A stretch of DNA of 5,491 nucleotides, from positions 1 through 5,491 of the forward strand of contig DAOWGY010000325.1 in assembly GCA_030641695.1 (NCBI GenBank), read 5' to 3'. The position numbers and the translations under genes are program-made. This DNA is from Gammaproteobacteria bacterium. GTDB taxonomy: Bacteria > Pseudomonadota > Gammaproteobacteria > Steroidobacterales > Woeseiaceae. The notes under the pieces are model-generated. The model saw only the letters and a program-made list of their open reading frames with translations, had not been told where the DNA came from and searched no databases. This document shows, piece after piece, positions 1-5,376 of this stretch. Each line of letters starts with the position of its first letter. The first letter of the stretch is position 1.

Positions 1-3
1 AAC

Positions 4-40
4 CTCTGCGTACTCTGCGTCTCCTCTGCGATCTCTGCGT
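4..40. repeat. Imperfect CTCTGCG short direct repeats
   Basis: The heptamer CTCTGCG occurs four times, at 4-10, 13-19, 24-30 and 33-39, with start-to-start spacing of 9, 11 and 9 nt. Three copies are followed by T and one by A. An AT-rich stretch (43-52) follows. No reading frame is supported here. From memory, similar CTCTGCGT-rich strings are scattered between genes in many unrelated bacterial genomes, so this is probably the edge of a dispersed intergenic repeat. Its role is unknown, and it may continue upstream of the window. Confidence 0.6.
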
Positions 41-103
41 CCTTTATTAAATAGTCTCTGGATGGATACTCCCCAGGTTCTTCGAAATCCCTGAAACCTT
101 GTA

Positions 104-132
104 TTGGCAACCGGGCCAGCTAGCTGTATATT
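104..132 (+). promoter_or_regulatory. Sigma70-type promoter of the gcv operon
   Basis: A -35 box TTGGCA (104-109; 5 of 6 consensus) and a -10 box TATATT (127-132; 5 of 6 consensus) are separated by exactly 17 nt. The expected transcription start is about 7 nt downstream, near 139-140, which is where the 5' strand of the riboswitch leader helix begins. That agreement supports the call. It is the best promoter candidate I see upstream of gcvT. The start site itself is inferred. Confidence 0.72.
117..126. promoter_or_regulatory. Perfect palindrome in the promoter spacer (possible operator)
   Basis: CAGCTAGCTG is a perfect 10-bp palindrome lying between the -35 and -10 boxes and touching the -10 box. 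A protein bound there would block RNA polymerase. No known regulator was matched to it, and a 10-bp palindrome can occur by chance. Confidence 0.25.
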
Positions 133-139
133 TAGCAGT

Positions 140-339
140 TCAATCCAAATCCCTGTGGGAGAGACCGGCTCAATGCCGGCGCCGAAGGCGCAAACCGTCC
201 GGAATCGCTCAGGCAGAAGGACCGCGGGGGAGGGGAATTCAATTTCCCGGATTGACTCTGGAGAGTGGCCGTAAGGCCCACCGACGGGGCAGGGGCTGGT
301 TTTATTACCGGCTTCAAACTCTCAGGTTTTGGACAGAGG
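140..339 (+). ncRNA. Tandem glycine riboswitch (two aptamers, leader-linker helix)
   Basis: This is a cis-acting RNA that binds glycine and controls the gcv operon. Aptamer 1 covers about 151-229. P1 pairs 151-157 with 223-229, followed by the GGAGAGA core strand (158-164). P2 pairs CCGGC (165-169) with GCCGG (175-179). The signature GCCGAAGGCGCAA is at 181-193, and the signature CTCAGGCAGAAGGACCG is at 208-224. Aptamer 2 covers about 256-338. P1 pairs CTCTG (256-260) with CAGAG (334-338), and P2 pairs 267-270 with 275-278 under a GTAA loop. A 6-bp hairpin pairs 295-300 with 307-312, and CTCAGG (321-326) leads to GGACAGAGG (331-339). The leader 140-146 is perfectly complementary to linker 249-255, matching the P0/kink-turn arrangement known for tandem glycine riboswitches. 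Position directly before gcvT fits the usual target. Glycine-induced expression is inferred from the family and from the terminator that follows. Confidence 0.95.
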
Positions 340-382
340 GGCGGCGCAAGATGTGAACTCTTGCGCCGCCTTTTTGTTTTTT
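340..382 (+). terminator. Intrinsic terminator, riboswitch expression platform
   Basis: The arm GGCGGCGCAAG (340-350) pairs perfectly with CTTGCGCCGCC (360-370), giving 11 bp. A351-T359 can add a twelfth, leaving a 7-nt loop. The tract TTTTTGTTTTTT (371-382) follows at once. The hairpin sits one base after aptamer 2 and just before the gcvT ribosome-binding site, so it is an attenuator inside the leader and not the end of an upstream gene. Glycine binding probably prevents termination. The helix can extend at its base through 333-339 with 371-377, which takes up the aptamer 2 P1 strand. Confidence 0.93.
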
Positions 383-388
383 GGAGAG
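383..388 (+). promoter_or_regulatory. Ribosome-binding site of gcvT
   Basis: GGAGAG (383-388) ends 8 nt before the ATG at 397 and directly follows the terminator T-tract. It decides the gcvT start. In-frame codons upstream of 397 lie in the riboswitch and terminator RNA. Confidence 0.8.
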
Positions 389-396
389 AGATCCTG

Positions 397-1488
397 ATGG
401 GAAACAGAACTGTTCTTTTTGATGTTCATAACGAGATGGGCGCACGTATCGTTCCATTTGGCGGCTGGGATATGCCGCTGCACTACGGCTCGCAAAAAGA
501 GGAACATCATGCCGTGCGCCGGCATGCTGGAATGTTCGACGTTTCCCATATGACCATCGTCGACCTGCACGGCGAGCGAGCCAGGGATTTCCTGCGTTAC
601 CTGCTCGCGAACGACGTCGCGAGACTTCAGGAGCAGGGCAAGGCGCTCTACACCTGCATGCTGAACGAGGACGGCGGCGTCATCGATGACCTCATCGTGT
701 ATTTTCTCGGTGAGCTCCAATACCGTCTTATCGTCAACGCCGCGACGCGCGAAAAGGACCTCGCGTGGATCCATCGGCAGGCGCAGGCATTCGACGTCAC
801 GATTCAGGAGCGTGCGGAATTGGCGATGCTCGCCGTGCAGGGCCCGAAGGCCCGCGAACTGGCGGCACCGTGTATCGACGCAGAGTGGCGGCAGGCCGCA
901 CTCGAACTCAAGCCGTTTCATGGCATGGAGGCCGGGGACTTCTTCATCGCACGCACCGGGTACACGGGCGAGGATGGCTGGGAGATCGTCATGCCGGCCG
1001 CGGACGCACCGTCGTTGTGGGATCGTCTGGTCGCCGCTGGCGTGCAACCCTGCGGACTGGGCGCGCGCGATACGCTGCGACTCGAGGCCGCGATGAATTT
1101 GTATGGCAACGACATGGACGAGACCGTATCGCCGCTCGAATCGGGGCTTGCCTGGACCGTGGCCTGGGAACCGGAGGACCGCGACTTCATCGGCCGTGCC
1201 GCGCTCGAAAAGCAGCGCAATGACGGCAGCAAGCGGCGTTTTGTCGGCTTGCTGCTCGAAGACAAGGGCGTGTTGCGAGGACATCAGCGCGTCGTGGTCG
1301 ATGGTATCGGCGAGGGCGAAATCACCTCCGGTGGCTTCTCGCCCACCATTGGGCGCTCGATTGCATTGGCCCGCCTACCGGCCGGCAATTATGACTGCGC
1401 ACACGTCGATATTCGCGGCAAGCTATTGAACGTGCGTATCGTCAAGACGCCGTTCGTTCGGAACGGGCAAATACGTATCGACGTTTGA
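397..1488 (+). CDS. gcvT: Glycine cleavage system T-protein (aminomethyltransferase)
   Basis: This cytosolic protein of 363 residues (E. coli GcvT has 364) takes the aminomethyl group from lipoylated GcvH, releases ammonia and forms 5,10-methylenetetrahydrofolate. Visible family motifs are FGGWDMPLHYGS (21-32), GMFDVSHM (45-52) and GGVIDDLIVY (93-102), where the D97/D98 pair includes the conserved catalytic aspartate. Also visible are GYTGEDGWEI (188-197) and the folate-domain block running from GLGARDTLRLE (220-230) to SPLESGL (245-251). The C-terminal GcvT barrel domain has SGGFSPTIGRSIALA (311-325). The start at 397 is set by GGAGAG. The frame is open upstream to an ATG at 265, but that ATG lies within aptamer 2. 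It is the first gene after the glycine riboswitch and terminator, so its transcription should depend on glycine. A 43-nt gap separates it from gcvH. All key motifs are intact. Confidence 0.97.
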   Translation: MGNRTVLFDVHNEMGARIVPFGGWDMPLHYGSQKEEHHAVRRHAGMFDVSHMTIVDLHGERARDFLRYLLANDVARLQEQGKALYTCMLNEDGGVIDDLIVYFLGELQYRLIVNAATREKDLAWIHRQAQAFDVTIQERAELAMLAVQGPKARELAAPCIDAEWRQAALELKPFHGMEAGDFFIARTGYTGEDGWEIVMPAADAPSLWDRLVAAGVQPCGLGARDTLRLEAAMNLYGNDMDETVSPLESGLAWTVAWEPEDRDFIGRAALEKQRNDGSKRRFVGLLLEDKGVLRGHQRVVVDGIGEGEITSGGFSPTIGRSIALARLPAGNYDCAHVDIRGKLLNVRIVKTPFVRNGQIRIDV

Positions 1489-1517
1489 TGTCGTAACGGC
1501 GATAAAGCATGAATACC

Positions 1518-1525
1518 AGGGGAGA
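1518..1525 (+). promoter_or_regulatory. Strong ribosome-binding site of gcvH
   Basis: AGGGGAGA lies 6 nt before the gcvH ATG (1532). It is the strongest Shine-Dalgarno-like sequence in the operon, fitting a small carrier protein that is usually needed in excess over the enzymes. The excess is family knowledge. Higher translation here is inferred. Confidence 0.7.
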
Positions 1526-1531
1526 AGAAAA

Positions 1532-1921
1532 ATGAGCGAATTGCCAGGAGACCTGCAGTACACGAGCGATCACGAGTGGTTGCGTCGCGAAGACGACGGC
1601 AACGTCACAATCGGCATTACGGATCATGCGCAGTCTGCGCTCGGCGACCTCGTGTACGTCGAATTACCCGAAGTCGGCCAGGAGGTCGAGAGTGGTGGCG
1701 ACATGGCCGTTGTCGAATCCGTCAAGGCGGCATCCGACGTCTACGCGCCGATTTCCGGCACGGTGGTTGCAGTCAACGAGGGTTTGGCTGACGACCCGGA
1801 GGCCATCAATAACGAGCCGTACGGCGACGGCTGGATCGTCAGGCTGCAACCGGGCGACGCTGAAGGCGACCTGCTGTCACCGGACGCCTATCAATCCTTA
1901 CTCGACGAACTCGACGACTAA
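1532..1921 (+). CDS. gcvH: Glycine cleavage system H-protein (lipoyl carrier)
   Basis: This is the 129-residue shuttle subunit (the usual length). Its lipoyl-lysine arm carries the aminomethyl group from P-protein to T-protein and is then reoxidised by L-protein. The lipoylation motif VVESVKAASDVYAPISG spans 60-76, with the acceptor lysine at K65. The N-terminus has the family pattern YTSDHEWL (10-17), followed by IGITDHAQSALGDLVYVELPEVG (27-49). The C-terminal half has NNEPYGDGWIVRL (92-104), typical of GcvH. The protein is acidic, ending in LLDELDD. The start follows AGGGGAGA. Its TAA stop lies 14 nt before gcvPA, so translation may be coupled. All features expected for a functional lipoylated GcvH are present. 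Lipoylation enzymes are not encoded in this window. Confidence 0.98.
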   Translation: MSELPGDLQYTSDHEWLRREDDGNVTIGITDHAQSALGDLVYVELPEVGQEVESGGDMAVVESVKAASDVYAPISGTVVAVNEGLADDPEAINNEPYGDGWIVRLQPGDAEGDLLSPDAYQSLLDELDD

Positions 1922-1935
1922 AAACGGTTCAAACC

Positions 1936-3309
1936 ATGCCTTTCATACCCCACACCCAGGACGACACCGACGAGATGCTCGAGGCGATCGGCGCCGCGAG
2001 TATCGAGGAGTTGTTCGACGAGATTCCGCCTGATCTGATGATCGATTCGCTCGACGGCGTCCCCGATGCCATGAGCGAAATGCAGATAGCCCGGCTGATG
2101 CGTGATCGAGCCGCCATGGACGGGGCGCCGCTCTGCTTCATCGGAGCCGGCGCTTATGAGCACCACATTCCGCAAGTCGTCTGGGACATCGCGACGCGCG
2201 GCGAGTATTACAGCGCCTATACGCCGTACCAGGCGGAAGCGAGTCAGGGCACGCTGCAGACGATCTACGAATACCAGACGATGATTACGGAGCTGACCGG
2301 TCTCGATGTCAGCAATGCGTCGTTGTATGACGGTGCATCCGGACTCGCGGAGGCGGCACTCATGGCGGTGCGCAGTAACCGTGCCGTGAAAACGGGCAAG
2401 GTGTTTCTCGCGCCGGGCGTCAACCCGACCTATTGCAAAGTTGCCATGGCGATCGCGAGCAGCCAGGGGCTGGCCTTCGACTACCTGCCGATGGATCACG
2501 GCACGGGCAACGTGGTGTTCGATGAACTCAATGACGATGCTGATCCTGTTGCCGTGGTCATCCAGCAGCCGACGTTCCTGGGCACGCTCGAGGATGTCGA
2601 CCGGCTCACCGACTGGGCGCACGCGCGAGGCGCCCACGTCATCGCTATCGCGAACCCGACGTCGCTCGCGTTACTCAAGGCTCCGGGGCACTGGGGTGAG
2701 GTGGGCGCCGACATCGCCTGCGGGGAGGGCCAGCCACTCGGCGTGCCGTTATCGTCAGGCGGGCCGTACTTCGGCTACATGACCTGCAAGCAAAAACACG
2801 TACGGCAAATGCCGGGACGCATCATAGGCCGCACGACGGACCTCGAGGGCAAGCCGGGCTTTACGTTGACGCTGCAGGCCCGTGAGCAACACATTCGGCG
2901 CTCGAAGGCGACATCGAACATTTGTACCAACCAGGGGCTGATGGTCACGGCGGCGACGATCTACATGTCGCTGCTCGGCACTGACGGGCTCGCGAACGTC
3001 GCCAGGCAAGCGGCAGCTACTACGGCGCGCCTGGTCGACGGGTTGACGTCGATCGACGGTGTCACGCGCCTGTTCGACGGGCCGGCCTTCCACGAGGTCG
3101 CGTTAGGTCTTGATCGCCCGGTCGCCCCCGTGCTTGCCGCGCTCGCCGACAGGAACATCCTGGGCGGCTACGACCTGTTCGCGGACTTTCCCGATCTTGG
3201 CAATGCGTTGCTCGTTTGCGCGACGGAAACCAAGACTGATGCCGACATCGATGCCTACGTCGATGCGTTGCGGGACATCTTTGCAGCGTCCCTCGAAAAG
3301 TCGGCATGA
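1936..3309 (+). CDS. gcvPA: Glycine dehydrogenase (decarboxylating) subunit 1, P-protein alpha half
   Basis: This 457-residue protein is the N-terminal half of a split P-protein. It pairs with GcvPB to decarboxylate glycine and transfer the aminomethyl group to lipoyl-GcvH. Family motifs are FIGAGAYEHHIPQVVWDI (68-85), YTPYQAEASQGTLQTIYEYQ (95-114), TGLDVSNASLYDGASGLAEA (121-140), QPTFLGTLEDV (211-221), GGPYFGYM (275-282), MPGRIIGRT (292-300) and RRSKATSNICTNQ (321-333). The alpha half keeps the aminotransferase-like fold but lacks the PLP lysine, which is in GcvPB. The start at 1936 matches the usual MPFIPHT opening, although no clear Shine-Dalgarno precedes it (AACGGTTCAAACC). The 14-nt gap from gcvH suggests coupling. 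Its stop overlaps the next start as ATGA. The oddity is that the partner subunit does not follow directly, because a redoxin-like gene intervenes. Confidence 0.97.
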   Translation: MPFIPHTQDDTDEMLEAIGAASIEELFDEIPPDLMIDSLDGVPDAMSEMQIARLMRDRAAMDGAPLCFIGAGAYEHHIPQVVWDIATRGEYYSAYTPYQAEASQGTLQTIYEYQTMITELTGLDVSNASLYDGASGLAEAALMAVRSNRAVKTGKVFLAPGVNPTYCKVAMAIASSQGLAFDYLPMDHGTGNVVFDELNDDADPVAVVIQQPTFLGTLEDVDRLTDWAHARGAHVIAIANPTSLALLKAPGHWGEVGADIACGEGQPLGVPLSSGGPYFGYMTCKQKHVRQMPGRIIGRTTDLEGKPGFTLTLQAREQHIRRSKATSNICTNQGLMVTAATIYMSLLGTDGLANVARQAAATTARLVDGLTSIDGVTRLFDGPAFHEVALGLDRPVAPVLAALADRNILGGYDLFADFPDLGNALLVCATETKTDADIDAYVDALRDIFAASLEKSA

Positions 3310-3845
3310 CGACCAGGGACAACGGCGTGGCCAAGGTCATCTACGAGGACGCGAGCTATCGGACGCACGGCGAACTGCCGGCGGTCGGCAGCTACGCTCC
3401 CGACATCATGCTCGTCGATACGCATCTCAGGAATGTGTCGCTGGCGAACTGGAACGGGATACGCAAGATCATGAACATATTCGTGAGTATCGACCGGCCG
3501 GTCTGTTCCAAGTCTGTCATCGAGTTTGATCGCCTCGTAGCCGGCCACGAAGATGTCGTGGCGCTCATGGTGAGCTATGACCTGCCCTTTGCTCACGCGC
3601 GGCTGCACGAGCAACACCATCTTGACCATGTCGTCGGGCTGTCGGCCATACGGCACGCCGGCTTTGGCGAGAATTACGGCGTACAGATCATGGAAGGGCC
3701 GTTGGCGGGCATGTTTGCGCGAGCCGTCATCGTTATCGACGAGAACAACACCATCGTTCACACCGAACAGATCGAGGACATCAGAGACGAGCCGGATTAC
3801 GAGGCGGCGTTTCGCGCGCTCGGCATCGACGCGTCTGCAGAGTGA
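3306..3845 (+). CDS. Thiol peroxidase (Tpx)-family redoxin-like protein, degenerate active site
   Basis: This 179-residue protein (E. coli Tpx has 168) has no signal peptide or membrane segment, so it is probably cytosolic. Tpx-family segments appear in order: GSYAPDIMLVD (28-38), KIMNIFVSIDRPVCSKSV (54-71), SYDLPFAHAR (90-99), GENYGV (121-126), GPLAGMFARAVIVIDENN (131-148) and EPDYEAA (162-168). C67 aligns with the peroxidatic cysteine C61 of E. coli Tpx, and R139 with the conserved arginine. However, the PSIDTGVC motif has become VSIDRPVC, losing Pro and Thr. The resolving cysteine (C95 in E. coli) is H101, and C67 is the only cysteine. Residues 97-108 hold five histidines (97, 101, 104, 105, 108). 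Ordinary thioredoxin-dependent peroxidase activity is therefore doubtful. A redox, metal-binding or structural role is possible. Its start overlaps the gcvPA stop (ATGA) and its stop is 7 nt before gcvPB, so it is co-translated with both P-protein halves. Family placement is confident. Function is unknown. Confidence 0.85.
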   Translation: MTTRDNGVAKVIYEDASYRTHGELPAVGSYAPDIMLVDTHLRNVSLANWNGIRKIMNIFVSIDRPVCSKSVIEFDRLVAGHEDVVALMVSYDLPFAHARLHEQHHLDHVVGLSAIRHAGFGENYGVQIMEGPLAGMFARAVIVIDENNTIVHTEQIEDIRDEPDYEAAFRALGIDASAE

Positions 3846-3852
3846 GGCAAGA

Positions 3853-5325
3853 ATGGATAGTTACCTGGACAAGTTGATTTTCGAGAAGTCTCGGCAGGGT
3901 CGCCGCGCGTTTGCGCAGGCGCCGGAGGCGCCTGCGGAACTCGACATACCCGACGCGTTTCTGCGGTCCGACCGGCCGGGATTGCCGGAAGCCTCCGAGT
4001 TGCAGGTCGTCAGGCATTTCACGCGACTCTCGCAGAAAAATTTCTCGATCGATACCCAGTTTTACCCACTCGGCTCCTGCACGATGAAATACAACCCGCG
4101 AGTCTGCAACTCGCTGGCGTTGTTGCCGGGTTTCGCGGGTCGCCACCCGCTCGGACCCGCAAGCCACGGCCAGGGATTCCTGAGTTGCATGTACGAATTG
4201 CAGGAGATGCTCAAGGCCGTAACCGGTATGCAGGGCGTGTCCCTGACGCCGATGGCGGGAGCGCAAGGCGAATTGACCGGCGTGGCGATGATCCAGGCTT
4301 ATCACGAGGCCCGCGGTGATCTCGATCGCAACGAGATTCTCGTGCCCGATGCCGCGCATGGCACCAATCCTGCGACGGCCACGATGTGCGGCTGCGTCGT
4401 CAGGGAACTGCCAACGGGGCCCGACGGCGACATCGAAATGGAGGCGCTGAAAGCCGCGGTCGGACCGAAGACGGCCGGTATCATGCTCACGAACCCGTCG
4501 ACATTGGGGGTCTTCGAGCGCGACATCGTCGAAGTCGACAAGATCGTTCGCGATGCCGGCGGATTACTTTATTACGATGGCGCAAATCTCAACGCGATCC
4601 TCGGCAAGGTGCGTCCCGGTGATATGGGTTTCGATGTCATTCATATGAATCTGCACAAGACCTTCTCGACGCCTCACGGTGGAGGCGGTCCGGGCTCTGG
4701 TGCCGTCGGTGTTGGCGAGCGCTTGCTGCCATTCATGCCGGTGCCCGTCGTCAGCAAACAGGAGGTCGACGGCGACGTATTCTATGACTGGCTGACCGAA
4801 GCGGATCTGCCGCAAACCATAGGTCGCTTGTCGGGCTTCATGGGCAATGCCGGCGTCTTGTTGCGCGCTTATGTCTACATGCGCCTTGTCGGTCGCGACG
4901 GCATGCGGCGGATCGCTGAATACGCGACGCTGAATGCGAACTACCTGCAGGCCCGATTGCGCGACGCCGGCTTCGAACTGGCCTATCCGGGGCGGCGCGC
5001 AAGTCATGAATTCATTATTACGCTCAGGCACGAGGCGAATGAACTGCACCTGACCGCGATGGATCTTGCCAAGGCGCTGCTCGACTATAATTTCCATGCT
5101 CCCACCACGTATTTCCCCTTGCTGGTGCCGGAGTGCCTGTTAATCGAGCCGACCGAGACCGAAAGCAAGGAGACGCTGGATAACTTCGTCAACGCGATGA
5201 TCGACATTGCGAGGCGCGCGCGCGAAGACGGCGAGACATTCAAGGAAGCGCCTTACAACACTCCCGTACGGCGCCTCGACGACGTGAAAGCCGCAAGACA
5301 GCTGGACGTACGCTTCGAGCCGTAG
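3853..5325 (+). CDS. gcvPB: Glycine dehydrogenase (decarboxylating) subunit 2, P-protein beta half
   Basis: This 490-residue protein is the PLP-carrying C-terminal half of the split P-protein. Together with GcvPA it releases CO2 from glycine and loads aminomethyl onto lipoyl-GcvH. Family motifs are FYPLGSCTMKYNP (70-82), LTPMAGAQGELTG (131-143), DAAHGTNPATA (166-176), TNPSTLGVFE (213-222), YYDGANLNAI (240-249, with D242 expected to contact the PLP ring nitrogen) and MNLHKTFSTPHGGGGPGSG (265-283). K269 is the expected PLP Schiff-base lysine, followed by the glycine-rich loop. The C-terminal domain has THYF-type sequence as PTTYFPLLVPECLLIEPTETESKE, from about residue 418. The start at 3853 follows GAGG (3844-3847), which overlaps the stop of the redoxin-like gene, so re-initiation is likely. 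The frame is open far upstream, over the redoxin gene, but homology begins at MDSYLDKLIFE. No damage is seen, and it is the last gene of the operon in this window. Confidence 0.97.
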   Translation: MDSYLDKLIFEKSRQGRRAFAQAPEAPAELDIPDAFLRSDRPGLPEASELQVVRHFTRLSQKNFSIDTQFYPLGSCTMKYNPRVCNSLALLPGFAGRHPLGPASHGQGFLSCMYELQEMLKAVTGMQGVSLTPMAGAQGELTGVAMIQAYHEARGDLDRNEILVPDAAHGTNPATATMCGCVVRELPTGPDGDIEMEALKAAVGPKTAGIMLTNPSTLGVFERDIVEVDKIVRDAGGLLYYDGANLNAILGKVRPGDMGFDVIHMNLHKTFSTPHGGGGPGSGAVGVGERLLPFMPVPVVSKQEVDGDVFYDWLTEADLPQTIGRLSGFMGNAGVLLRAYVYMRLVGRDGMRRIAEYATLNANYLQARLRDAGFELAYPGRRASHEFIITLRHEANELHLTAMDLAKALLDYNFHAPTTYFPLLVPECLLIEPTETESKETLDNFVNAMIDIARRAREDGETFKEAPYNTPVRRLDDVKAARQLDVRFEP

Positions 5326-5334
5326 CCTGTTGCA

Positions 5335-5376
5335 GCGGTTCTCGAACCGCGAGCGATAGCTGCGGCCGAAGGCCGC
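5335..5376. repeat. Paired GC hairpins after gcvPB (REP-like; possible weak terminator)
   Basis: Two perfect inverted repeats lie 11 nt apart, starting 9 nt after the gcvPB stop. The first is GCGGTTC (5335-5341) with GAACCGC (5344-5350). The second is GCGGCC (5362-5367) with GGCCGC (5371-5376) around a GAA loop. Neither is followed by a T-run, so an intrinsic terminator is not well supported. The pair, with the phrase GAACCGCTGCAACAGG on the minus strand, resembles the REP-like intergenic elements common in gammaproteobacteria. That resemblance is from memory and was not checked. The right arm of the second hairpin also reads as thiolase codons (Gly-Arg). Confidence 0.45.

Noticed and set aside
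75..99. Possible hairpin AGGTT/AACCT upstream of the promoter
   Set aside because: Only 5 bp around a long loop with mismatches and no T-run. Too weak to call a terminator.
319..388. CTCTC (319-323) pairing with GAGAG of the gcvT ribosome-binding site (384-388)
   Set aside because: Five complementary purine/pyrimidine bases are easily found by chance, and the strand is part of the conserved aptamer core. The strong terminator already explains the control.
99..396. Small reading frames and an upstream in-frame extension of gcvT from 265
   Set aside because: These bases are explained by the structured glycine riboswitch and terminator. The ribosome-binding site and homology both place the gcvT start at 397.
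322..1284. Long open frame of 320 codons on the minus strand
   Set aside because: It lies wholly opposite gcvT and the terminator, has no recognisable domain, and is explained by the codon bias of the GC-rich sense gene.
1918..2637. Open frame of 239 codons on the minus strand opposite gcvPA
   Set aside because: Shadow of the gcvPA reading frame. Arginine- and histidine-rich composition with no family motif.
3577..3852. N-terminal extension of the gcvPB frame across the redoxin-like gene
   Set aside because: The extension is arginine- and serine-rich, out-of-frame translation of the Tpx-like gene. GcvPB homology begins at the ATG at 3853, which has its own GAGG site.
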